From a virus, in IMG/VR virus record IMGVR_UViG_3300010885_060705, positions 1-23,274 of that record: a stretch of 23,274 bases of DNA. One strand, 5' to 3'. This document shows positions 1 to 7,409 of the stretch, piece after piece; position 1 is the stretch's first letter; the number at the start of each line of letters is the position of its first letter. The notes under the pieces are model-generated. The model ran no database searches and had not been told where the DNA came from. It saw only the letters and a program-made list of their open reading frames with translations. Both the position numbers and the translations under genes were made by a program.

Positions 1-1332
1 GCAGATTGGGAACTATTGCGTGGTCGTGCTTCTGGCATATATACATTCAAGAAACAAACCGTAGATGAAGAAGGAAGAATTGTCGAGATAATCGAATATC
101 CAGCAGGTGCATTGGTTGGCGATTTAGCCAGAAAAACCATCTATACCTTCACCGACACAAATACTGAACCTGATGAAATTTTTCAGATACCACATGTTCT
201 CACATCTGATGACTTGATCACGCCTCCTACGCCTCCTGTCACGCCAATCGTCGGAACGGTATGGGGCGTTGGTTACAATGATGATGGGGAACTTGGCGAC
301 AATACAACAGATTACAGATCATCTCCAGTTCAAACAATCGCTGGTGGCAGCAATTGGGTTCAAATCAATTGTGGATACTACAACATCGCTGGTTTGAAAG
401 ATGATGGAACACTTTGGACTTGGGGTCTGAATGATGATGGTGGTTTGGGAGACAACACAACTGTTAATAAATCATCGCCAGTACAGACAATATGTGGCGG
501 AAATGATTGGAAGTCAATGGTGGTTGGAACCTACTACGAACATTGTGCTGCAATAAAGACTGATGGAACATTATGGCTTTGGGGTTACAACAATAGCGGA
601 GAAATCGGTGATGAAACAACTAGTAGTAGATCATCGCCAGTACAGACAATATGTGGAGGAACTGAATGGAAGCAAGTTGCTTCTGGTGGCAAGCATACGG
701 CAGCAATAAAGAACAATGGAACGCTTTGGATTTGGGGCGATAATGGGCATGGTCAATTAGGAAATGATACAGAAGATGATAAATCATCGCCAATACAGAC
801 GATATGTGGCGGAACTGACTGGAAGTCCGTTTCTTGCGGGGAACGCTTTACCGCAGCAATAAAGAATAATGGAACTCTTTGGACTTGGGGCGAAAACGCT
901 GATGGTCAATTGGGCGATGAAACATCTGATGACAAATCTTCACCAGTTCAAACCATAGCTAGAGGAACTGACTGGAAGCAAATTTCCTGTGGCGACAATC
1001 ACATGATTGCGATCAAGAATAATGGAACATGCTGGACTTGGGGAAGCAACAATGATGGTCAATTAGGCGACGAAACAACAAGTGATAGATCGTCACCAGT
1101 TCAAACGGTTACTTATGGAACTGATTGGAAGCAGGTTGACGGTGGACAATACGAATCTGCTGCGATCAAGAATGATGGAACATGTTGGGTTTGGGGATAT
1201 GGCGAAAACGGTGAACTAGGAGATGGAACGGCTATAAGCAAATCATCACCAGTGCAGACTGTTATGGCAGACACCAACTGGCTATATGTTTCCGCTGGAT
1301 ATGTTAATACCTTTGGAATCAGGAAAGCGTAA
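1..1332 (+). CDS. RCC1-repeat tail/fibre-like protein, 5' end outside window
   Basis: The reading frame is open from base 1 (first codons read ADWELL), so the TTG at 16 is not a credible start and the gene begins upstream. The N-terminal 80 or so residues contain a phrase like those in phage tail and fibre proteins (TIYTFTDTNTEPDEIF) and a Pro/Thr linker. Then come seven repeats of about 50 residues with the pattern GTxWxWGxNxxGxLGDxT and the intervening SSPVQTI. This is the RCC1 (regulator of chromosome condensation) repeat, and seven repeats suggest a closed seven-bladed beta-propeller. RCC1 propellers bind proteins, glycans or lipids, so a receptor-binding or virion-surface role is plausible but inferred. 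The gene is AT-richer than the head genes and uses AGA rather than AGG, like the fibre-type genes at the other end of the window. Confidence 0.85.
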   Translation, partial: ADWELLRGRASGIYTFKKQTVDEEGRIVEIIEYPAGALVGDLARKTIYTFTDTNTEPDEIFQIPHVLTSDDLITPPTPPVTPIVGTVWGVGYNDDGELGDNTTDYRSSPVQTIAGGSNWVQINCGYYNIAGLKDDGTLWTWGLNDDGGLGDNTTVNKSSPVQTICGGNDWKSMVVGTYYEHCAAIKTDGTLWLWGYNNSGEIGDETTSSRSSPVQTICGGTEWKQVASGGKHTAAIKNNGTLWIWGDNGHGQLGNDTEDDKSSPIQTICGGTDWKSVSCGERFTAAIKNNGTLWTWGENADGQLGDETSDDKSSPVQTIARGTDWKQISCGDNHMIAIKNNGTCWTWGSNNDGQLGDETTSDRSSPVQTVTYGTDWKQVDGGQYESAAIKNDGTCWVWGYGENGELGDGTAISKSSPVQTVMADTNWLYVSAGYVNTFGIRKA

Positions 1333-1474
1333 ATCGAAGTCTCCGATAGACCAGTTTTCCGCCGATCGCCTGTCCGTCAATTGCGTGCGTGTTTCTTTTT
1401 TTTTCAGAGATTTGACTACTTCAATGTGATATGAGGGGAAATTGTGCGTTTCCCCCCAATCGATTTTGGACTCA

Positions 1475-2020
1475 TTACATCGCAAACAACAAATACCCCA
1501 AACCTGCGGTGAGGACTACGATGATTCCGACAAGCACGTTGTTCACGGTCTTGTTGCTTTTCTCCTCATCGTTAACCTTTTCCTCTATCTGGTCGGCAAG
1601 ACCAAGGCTGTTGATCTTGTGGCATTCATTCACTCTGGATGAAGCAAGCGCGTCACGCACAACCTCGAACACGTCATCCTTCGTAAGCGATTTCTTGCAA
1701 GCGGTCTTGCAGTGCGACTGAGCTCCGACATTGGCGACACCAATGTGCTCCACAACCTGCATCTTCACCTGTGGCTCGGAAGCCTCGATCTTGACTTCCA
1801 CAACATTGCCGTGGGCATCAATGGTTTCTATTTTACGCTCGCAGATGACCGGCTTGGTCTTCTCCGTGATCCTCTGCTTCAGTTTCAGAGGTCTTTCGTC
1901 CTCCATGTGAAGCTCTACGACTTTTTCGCTCGTGAGTTCACTTTGGTTTACATTTTCGACAATACGCTTCTCGGCTTTCCTGCCGTCTTCTAATGTCCAT
2001 TTTTCTACGTGATCGCTCAT
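1475..2020 (-). CDS. Hypothetical tail-anchored membrane protein
   Basis: A 181-residue protein of no family I recognise. The first 155 residues are charged and hydrophilic with many Glu, Lys and Val. Residues about 160-180 form one hydrophobic segment (NNVLVGIIVVLTAGLGYLLF) ending at the C-terminus, as expected for a tail-anchored inner-membrane protein with its bulk in the cytoplasm. Four cysteines lie in the C-terminal half. The start is supported by a good Shine-Dalgarno (AGAGGGG) a few bases upstream on the minus strand. It is the last gene of a three-gene minus-strand operon (2923 to 1475) and converges on the RCC1 gene. A GATAAATA sequence upstream (2059-2052, minus) resembles the T4 late promoter box TATAAATA. 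Confidence 0.75.
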   Translation of the reverse strand: MSDHVEKWTLEDGRKAEKRIVENVNQSELTSEKVVELHMEDERPLKLKQRITEKTKPVICERKIETIDAHGNVVEVKIEASEPQVKMQVVEHIGVANVGAQSHCKTACKKSLTKDDVFEVVRDALASSRVNECHKINSLGLADQIEEKVNDEEKSNKTVNNVLVGIIVVLTAGLGYLLFAM

Positions 2021-2068
2021 GTTACCCCTCTTGTAAAAATATGACTTACTTTATTTATCCCACCAGCG

Positions 2069-2401
2069 TCAATTTTGATGCCTTATTTTCACTTCAGACA
2101 CGCTGGCGTCCTTGTTGCCGAGCAGACCGCTCTTTTCCAGAGCCATCACCTCAGCCTCAGCCTCATCCTTGGCGCATATTCCCGGAACGGTCAGGTATTC
2201 CACACCCAGACCTTTGTCATACCTTATGATAGCCTTGAAAGGTTTTTTTTCATAGGAAATAATAACCTTAGCCTCGGCGAACGCGTCGTCCAAATCGTCG
2301 AAATCCCTCGTATTGCCAATCACGGCAAGGTCTTGAGCCTTCACCCTGCACAACCTGAAATTTTCACCGAATCTGCAAATAAAAACGCCTTCGTCATCCA
2401 T
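2069..2401 (-). CDS. Hypothetical protein
   Basis: A 110-residue acidic soluble protein with no signal peptide or membrane segment; I do not recognise the family. The N-terminus (MDDEGVFICRFGENFRLCRV) reads like a beta-strand-rich start, followed by an Asp/Glu/Ala-rich helix and a second alpha/beta stretch. The ATG at 2401 lies four bases after the stop of the upstream gene, with a G-run Shine-Dalgarno (GGGGGG) inside that gene's last codons. This implies co-transcription and coupled translation as the middle gene of the minus-strand operon. Confidence 0.75.
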   Translation of the reverse strand: MDDEGVFICRFGENFRLCRVKAQDLAVIGNTRDFDDLDDAFAEAKVIISYEKKPFKAIIRYDKGLGVEYLTVPGICAKDEAEAEVMALEKSGLLGNKDASVSEVKIRHQN

Positions 2402-2404
2402 CGG

Positions 2405-2923
2405 TCAAACCCCCCATTTGTCCTTGAGCCTTTTCAGGATCTCGTTCTTCTTCGCGTCCGACCTCTTCACGAGGTCCTGCCTCGCCGATTTCTTCTTTGA
2501 CTTGTCGTTTTTAAGGACTCTGGAATAGATCGCCTCGATCTTCAACTCCCACAACTCGTTCGGCACAAAGCATTCTAGGTCGCCAGCCACCTCCTTGTAA
2601 ACCATATTCCCCTCGAACATCACCTTTATCTCCGCGTTGGCTAGATTCAGGTTCACGGTGAGATCGTCTCCGTTCTTGTAGCCGTCGTAGTTATACCCGA
2701 GATGGTGTATCACCTCATCCTCGTCCATGGTCGGTATTTCCTCCTCCTCGCCCCATTCGTAGAAATCATCTATGAAAGTCTGGTGGAAAGCGCCTGAACC
2801 CTGCTGCACGACATCGAATCCGAACTTGCGGGCTATCTGGGCGAATTTGCCCTCATAGCCCATATATCCTTTTTTCATGGCTTCTATCGTTCGCTGCTCT
2901 TGTACTATTTTTTCTGTATTCAT
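2405..2923 (-). CDS. Hypothetical protein, first gene of minus-strand operon
   Basis: A 172-residue soluble protein of unknown function. Residues about 1-45 include a helical Glu/Lys-rich start and a segment (YEGKFAQIARKFGFDVVQQG) that could be a helix-turn-helix-like pair of helices. A strongly acidic middle (EEEEIPTMDEDE) follows. The last 35 residues are very basic (KNDKSKKKSARQDLVKRSDA), suggesting contact with nucleic acid; that is inference only. No clear Shine-Dalgarno precedes the ATG at 2923, so an internal start such as the Met at residue 16 is possible. The gene diverges from the metalloprotease gene, and the intervening 96 bases hold an AT-rich ATATATAT box. Confidence 0.7.
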   Translation of the reverse strand: MNTEKIVQEQRTIEAMKKGYMGYEGKFAQIARKFGFDVVQQGSGAFHQTFIDDFYEWGEEEEIPTMDEDEVIHHLGYNYDGYKNGDDLTVNLNLANAEIKVMFEGNMVYKEVAGDLECFVPNELWELKIEAIYSRVLKNDKSKKKSARQDLVKRSDAKKNEILKRLKDKWGV

Positions 2924-3019
2924 GAGTTTGGTGACAAATTAGTGTTTTATGGAATCCCATCAAATATATATATCGACGGTCTCAAGTTTCGAAAACCATT
3001 TTACATCAAGGAGGTCTAC

Positions 3020-4753
3020 ATGTTTAATTGGATAAAGAAATTGTTCTCCTTCAACAAAAAAAACAAGAAATCAAACAACAAGAAGATCATGGCTGCGGTC
3101 GTCGAAAAAGACGCCAGAGCGGACTTGAACTCCGCCGTCTCGGCGCCGGCGCCGGTCGCCAAGATACAATACCTTCTGAACGATCCGACCACTTCCGACC
3201 AGATAATCAGCGTGGTTCCCCCGGCTCCGAGCACTCTAAAGATGAACATAAACGGGTACAAGGGCGGCGGCTACGGAATCGAAACCCTCCAGGGTCAGGC
3301 TGCCGGATGCTACGTGACCATAACGAACACCGCCAAGTTCCTCATATCGAAAATCAAGACCAAGACAACCTTCGGGAAATGGGCTGCCGTAAGCATACTG
3401 AACGTCAACCCGAGGGCTGGCAAGGATTTCAACGCTTACTACGACAGGTCAAGCCTCAAGTTCTTCTACGACACGAATAAGGTCACGAAGAAGATGGTCT
3501 ACACCTGCCAGTCGGCGGATGTTGTCGCCCACGAGTTCGGTCACGCCTTCCTTGACATAATAAGACCGGACCTGTGGAGCGCCCAGTACTACGAGGCTTG
3601 GGCTTTCCACGAATCGTTCGGCGACATAGTGGCCATATTGAACATAATGCAGTACGACCAGATACTCCAGAAGGCTCTGAGGGACACGGGCAACGACATG
3701 TCGAAATCCAACATCGTGTCGAGGCTGGCCGAGGAACTGGGGAAAGCCATAGGTGACGTCACGGGCGACATGTCCTATTCGCTTTTCCTGAGAGACGCCG
3801 CCAACAACTTCAATTGGGTCGACCCTACGACGCTTCCAGACGACGCCCCCAACGCGTCTCTATCGAACGAATGCCACAGTTTCAGCAGGGTTTGGACCGG
3901 GGCTTGGTACGAGTGCATGGTGGAGATGTACAAGAAGAACGTGGCTGACAGAATGGCGCCTCTGGAAGCTCTCAAGCTAGCCAGGGACACCGCCGCGACA
4001 TACATACTGCACGCAGCCCAACACGCCAACACGATCAAGTTTTTCGAGTCTCTTGCCAGCCAGATGATAAATTACGACATAACGAAAAACGGATCAAAAT
4101 ACCTATCAGTACTCAATTCCGTTTTCTCCAAGAGGAACATAATCAAGCCGGTCATCAAGATTCTCGGTGAGGAAAGCTACAAGTCGATCATGAAAAAGAG
4201 CAAGAGCATGATCGTGACCGAGGAGCAAATTGACGGCGGGTTCGTCTGCAAGGTCAAGAGCAAGAAGATCGCGAAGGAAAAGAACAACATCTTCTCCCTT
4301 TCGAACAAAAAAGACGAGTTCAGCGTGGATCTGCCAGACAACAGCCTTTACCTGTTCGACAGCGAAAAGAATCTGGTTCACTCCATCGAAACATCGGACG
4401 AGGATGTCGACGAGATGACCAAGTTCTGCGTCTCAATGCTGGAGAGGAAAGGTCACATAGGCAGCGAAGACTCGAAAATGTTCGAGATCAAGAATCGAAA
4501 ACTGGTCAGGAAGAGAATAGCCGGATGCAAATGCATGCAGAACAACGCCTGTGACCCAAACGCCCCAGAATACGGCAAGGCGTGGAAAGGGGAAAACAAT
4601 GCCGGATGCGGCAGCAAGGGAGTCACGGTCGACTGCGAATGCAATGGTCAGGAACAGCCGGAGCCAGTCAAGTCGGGATGCTTCATCACGACTAACGCCT
4701 GCGGCTCGATTTCCAAAACCGTCTGCTCGACAGTATCAAGGACGGTCTGCTAG
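3020..4753 (+). CDS. Thermolysin-like (gluzincin) zinc metalloprotease with C-terminal CFI-box-like motif
   Basis: A 577-residue protein; the ATG at 3020 follows an AAGGAGG Shine-Dalgarno. The zinc site is clear: H171-E-F-G-H175 (HExxH), then E198 in HESFGD, with D202 four residues later. This is the M4/thermolysin arrangement, where HExxH supplies two ligands and the catalytic Glu and the ExxxD helix the third ligand. The N-terminus is basic (FNWIKKLFSFNKKNKKSNNKK) without a convincing signal peptide. The C-terminal 75 residues are Cys-rich and include GCFITTNACG, which matches the start of the CFI-box C-terminal motif of some bacterial peptidases; here it stops soon after, ending in a KTVCSTVSRTVC tandem. 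The 3' end overlaps the convergent lipoprotein gene by 18 bases. Substrate and location are unknown; lysis, host-protein processing or a virion role are all possible. Confidence 0.85.
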   Translation: MFNWIKKLFSFNKKNKKSNNKKIMAAVVEKDARADLNSAVSAPAPVAKIQYLLNDPTTSDQIISVVPPAPSTLKMNINGYKGGGYGIETLQGQAAGCYVTITNTAKFLISKIKTKTTFGKWAAVSILNVNPRAGKDFNAYYDRSSLKFFYDTNKVTKKMVYTCQSADVVAHEFGHAFLDIIRPDLWSAQYYEAWAFHESFGDIVAILNIMQYDQILQKALRDTGNDMSKSNIVSRLAEELGKAIGDVTGDMSYSLFLRDAANNFNWVDPTTLPDDAPNASLSNECHSFSRVWTGAWYECMVEMYKKNVADRMAPLEALKLARDTAATYILHAAQHANTIKFFESLASQMINYDITKNGSKYLSVLNSVFSKRNIIKPVIKILGEESYKSIMKKSKSMIVTEEQIDGGFVCKVKSKKIAKEKNNIFSLSNKKDEFSVDLPDNSLYLFDSEKNLVHSIETSDEDVDEMTKFCVSMLERKGHIGSEDSKMFEIKNRKLVRKRIAGCKCMQNNACDPNAPEYGKAWKGENNAGCGSKGVTVDCECNGQEQPEPVKSGCFITTNACGSISKTVCSTVSRTVC

Positions 4754-5155
4754 TTTCACTGGCATGCCTTCCTTGTCGTAGTTTATGATCTCAATGTTGG
4801 AATCAACCTTTTGGAAGAAAAGCTCCGAATAGGGCTTGTTACCGAAAGTGTTGATTCTGACACTGAGGCATGTCGTATCCTTCCCAACTTTCGTTATCGC
4901 AACCGAAAAGCTGTCGTGTCCGACCCCTTGTATGGAATATCCGCCCCTTGACTTCTGGTCTTTCGTTATCTTGATGTTGAGGTCAAAAAACGACTTTCTG
5001 ACAGACCTTTTTACCACCTCTTGGTCTATGTCGTAATATTTGTTCGCCTTGCCATCTTTGTAAATTATGATGCCCGTAATTATAGGGCTGGCAAAAGGCA
5101 CGAACGCGCATCCTGTAAAAAAAGAAAAAATCAAAAAAATCAGTATTTTTTTCAT
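4736..5155 (-). CDS. DUF3568-like lipoprotein
   Basis: A 139-residue protein with a signal peptide (MKKILIFLIFSFF) and a lipobox-like TGC placing the lipidated cysteine at residue 16. The mature part starts CAFVPFASPIITGIIIYKDGKANKYY and continues with a Val/Arg-rich helix and a beta-rich end. This layout resembles small DUF3568-type bacterial lipoproteins, though that is recognition by eye. The start is supported by AAGGAG seven bases upstream on the minus strand. The gene is monocistronic and overlaps the metalloprotease 3' end by 18 bases. A phage lipoprotein is often a superinfection-exclusion or envelope-protection factor; that role is inferred. Confidence 0.75.
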   Translation of the reverse strand: MKKILIFLIFSFFTGCAFVPFASPIITGIIIYKDGKANKYYDIDQEVVKRSVRKSFFDLNIKITKDQKSRGGYSIQGVGHDSFSVAITKVGKDTTCLSVRINTFGNKPYSELFFQKVDSNIEIINYDKEGMPVKLADRP

Positions 5156-5206
5156 GGGTATCTCCTTATATTATGTATTAAAGGTAACCACAAAAGGATG
5201 TGATTC

Positions 5207-5626
<420 letters not shown>

Positions 5627-5681
5627 CTTCAATATGAATTGATTTTCGAAAGAAGACGATTGATCTTCATCAAACAAAGAT

Positions 5682-5708
5682 AAAAACGGCGCTTCCGGCG
5701 CCGTTTTT
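5682..5708 (+). terminator. Rho-independent terminator after poly-Asp gene
   Basis: A perfect 11-base-pair stem (AAAAACGGCGC / GCGCCGTTTTT) with a five-base TTCCG loop and U-tracts in both directions. It ends the poly-Asp transcript 56 bases after its stop codon and would also work on the opposite strand. Confidence 0.9.
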
Positions 5709-5798
5709 CGTTTTCAAGCCATAAGCAAGAATATTATCGAAACCGCAAATGTTGTGCGGAAACAGAACTATATAATTGCAAACAGTTCAAGGAGGAAC

Positions 5799-6509
5799 AT
5801 GAAACCCAAAAATGCGTTTCTGCAATTTTCCATGTCTTGCGCCTTGCTGTCGGCATTCCTGTGTCTTTTCTCCTATGGGATGAAAGTCCAGGAAGCGACC
5901 TATCCGAGCCAAAATTCCGACCGCGCGAATCCAGTCGCACTTTTCGAGGGCGAAGCCGACGACGACTTGTCCGGGGTCATGGTTCCGATACCAATGAAAG
6001 ACAGGGTTTTCAACAAAACCGGCATTCAATGCGTATGGGCTTCCCTCGAGTGCATCGGTCGATACGCCGAGGAAAGGAAATTGATCGGGCTGACGAAAGA
6101 CAGGGAATGCCAAAGCTACAGCAGCCCAACCGGGGCATCAAGAAAGCTGAATCAGCTCAACGTGAGATTCGAGCAGACCACAAGCAAAAACGACAAGAGC
6201 CTGATCTACAAGGCTGTGGTCAAGGAGAAAAGGGGGGTTCTGTTCGGGATACCGGGGCATGCCATGGTGATGGTTCACTACGACGAGAACAACGGCGTCA
6301 TGAAGTACGTGAACAACAGCGATGCCGACCTGAAGATAAGGACATGGAAAATAGAGGATTTCGACCGCAGATGGGATGGGTGGGTGTGCGCCATATATGC
6401 CGACAACGACATAATCCGACTGAAGTTTCTGGCTTCCAAGATAACGGTGGAGGACAAGAACGACATCGGATTCATCGCCCCGAAGGGATACATCCTGTTT
6501 CCCCAGTGA
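5799..6509 (+). CDS. Papain-like cysteine peptidase with N-terminal membrane/signal segment
   Basis: A 236-residue protein; the ATG at 5799 has a GGAGG Shine-Dalgarno five bases upstream. Residues about 6-27 are hydrophobic (FLQFSMSCALLSAFLCLFSYG), a signal peptide or anchor, so the rest is probably extracytoplasmic. The segment GIQCVWASLE places Q77 and C78 as oxyanion-hole Gln and nucleophile in the papain/C39 pattern. GHAMVMVHYD gives the candidate catalytic His154, and KYVNNSD gives Asn172/173. The order Cys-His-Asn and the size fit a compact papain-fold peptidase or transpeptidase. The 3' end stops four bases before the convergent small gene. The substrate is unknown; cell-wall peptides, host envelope proteins or bacteriocin-like precursors are possible. 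Confidence 0.65.
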   Translation: MKPKNAFLQFSMSCALLSAFLCLFSYGMKVQEATYPSQNSDRANPVALFEGEADDDLSGVMVPIPMKDRVFNKTGIQCVWASLECIGRYAEERKLIGLTKDRECQSYSSPTGASRKLNQLNVRFEQTTSKNDKSLIYKAVVKEKRGVLFGIPGHAMVMVHYDENNGVMKYVNNSDADLKIRTWKIEDFDRRWDGWVCAIYADNDIIRLKFLASKITVEDKNDIGFIAPKGYILFPQ

Positions 6510-6512
6510 AAA

Positions 6513-6743
6513 TCATTTGCCGCAGTTGCAGTTTTTCTTTCGGGACATGATCCTTTTCATCTTGCCGCCTGGAGTTGGAGGCAGATCCTTGCCGTCAAGG
6601 GAGAAGGTGTTGAACGCCCCAGGGCTTTCCCCTCCAATCTCGTCGGGAACCATGTCGTGGGAGTCCGGACCGATATCGGATATGCCTACCCTGGCGGCGC
6701 CACGGTTCTCGTCTCTCCTTTTTAGCCATTCGCTGTACTTCAT
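6513..6743 (-). CDS. Small protein with candidate head-targeting N-terminus
   Basis: A 76-residue soluble protein beginning MKYSEWLKRRDEN. The YSEWL at residues 3-7 fits the [FY]xx[FW][ILM] N-terminal pattern seen in other genes here and in the T4 capsid-targeting peptide. The middle is Gly/Pro/Asp-rich and probably disordered. The tail is basic and ends KKNCNCGK, a possible metal-binding CxC. It lies four bases downstream of the sulfotransferase-like gene in the same direction, so the two are likely co-transcribed. I know no family for it. Confidence 0.65.
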   Translation of the reverse strand: MKYSEWLKRRDENRGAARVGISDIGPDSHDMVPDEIGGESPGAFNTFSLDGKDLPPTPGGKMKRIMSRKKNCNCGK

Positions 6744-6747
6744 AGAT

Positions 6748-7341
6748 CTATTTAACGCCCAAGCATCCGATATTGCTCACGAAATAGAGATATTTCTCGT
6801 AAGCCTCGGAAAGCGAGTCGTACTCTTCGATCCGAAGCTGGTTTTTCATCTTCTGCTCGTCGACCCAATTTATTCCCGGTATGCCGTCCTTCAGGTTCAG
6901 CTGCCTCTGTATGAGATCTAGACCCTTGCCGTCCCGGAGGTTGGCGTGCGTGAGGAAAGTCGACCCAGGCGTCCTCTTCGCCAACTCGCATATCCTCCTT
7001 ATCCTGTAAAGGTAATATCTCTTAGCCTGGTCCCTGCTGTATGCTCCAGATCCTATCAGGTAGTCGACGGACGCCTCAGGCTCGCGGACAACGTAGACGA
7101 AACTGCAGCAGGACAGAAGAGACCTGTCCGAAATCTGGTAGTTGTAGAGCAGGTGGTCCATGTATATCCTGGAGTTGTTCATCAGCTTGTGTTTGTTCCC
7201 GGTAAGAGACATGAGCCTGATCTTGCTCGAGTAAACATTGTCGGAGAAGAACCCCTGTATCTTCGGATGCGCGTTGAGGGATTCGTAGACCGAGCCGCTC
7301 CCCGAGCCAACATGGCTGACCAAAAACAAAACTTTTTTCAT
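6748..7341 (-). CDS. Sulfotransferase-like P-loop protein
   Basis: A 197-residue protein. I place the start at the ATG at 7341; the frame also allows a TTG two codons upstream. The N-terminus KKVLFLVSHVGSGSGSVYESLNAHP matches the 5'-phosphosulfate-binding loop of PAPS-dependent sulfotransferases (normally RSGST...LLNSHP). FVYVVREPEASVDYLI at about 81-96 resembles the 3'-phosphate motif (LRNPRDxxxS), but the Ser is not at the canonical spacing. FLTHANLRDGKGLDLIQRQL resembles the later YEDL-type segment. Sulfotransferase-like genes are known in marine T4-like phages; substrates there are mostly unknown. It diverges from the portal gene across 68 bases. Enzyme activity is not certain given the altered motifs. 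Confidence 0.65.
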   Translation of the reverse strand: MKKVLFLVSHVGSGSGSVYESLNAHPKIQGFFSDNVYSSKIRLMSLTGNKHKLMNNSRIYMDHLLYNYQISDRSLLSCCSFVYVVREPEASVDYLIGSGAYSRDQAKRYYLYRIRRICELAKRTPGSTFLTHANLRDGKGLDLIQRQLNLKDGIPGINWVDEQKMKNQLRIEEYDSLSEAYEKYLYFVSNIGCLGVK

Positions 7342-7364
7342 TTGCAACCCAAAAAAGTCAAAAA

Positions 7365-7378
7365 AATAGATATCTATT
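7365..7378. promoter_or_regulatory. 14-base palindrome in divergent promoter region
   Basis: The sequence AATAGATATCTATT is a perfect inverted repeat between the divergent sulfotransferase-like and portal genes. It could be a small operator. A TATACT hexamer (7384-7389) just downstream is a possible -10 box for the portal gene. Confidence 0.35.
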
Positions 7379-7409
7379 GAACTTATACTAAGTTAAATAG
7401 AGGAATATT

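Noticed and set aside
1435-1455. GGGGAAA / TTTCCCC hairpin considered as a terminator for the RCC1 gene
   Set aside because: No T-run follows the stem on either strand, and the nearby T9 tract (about 1394-1404) lies upstream of it, so the evidence is too weak.
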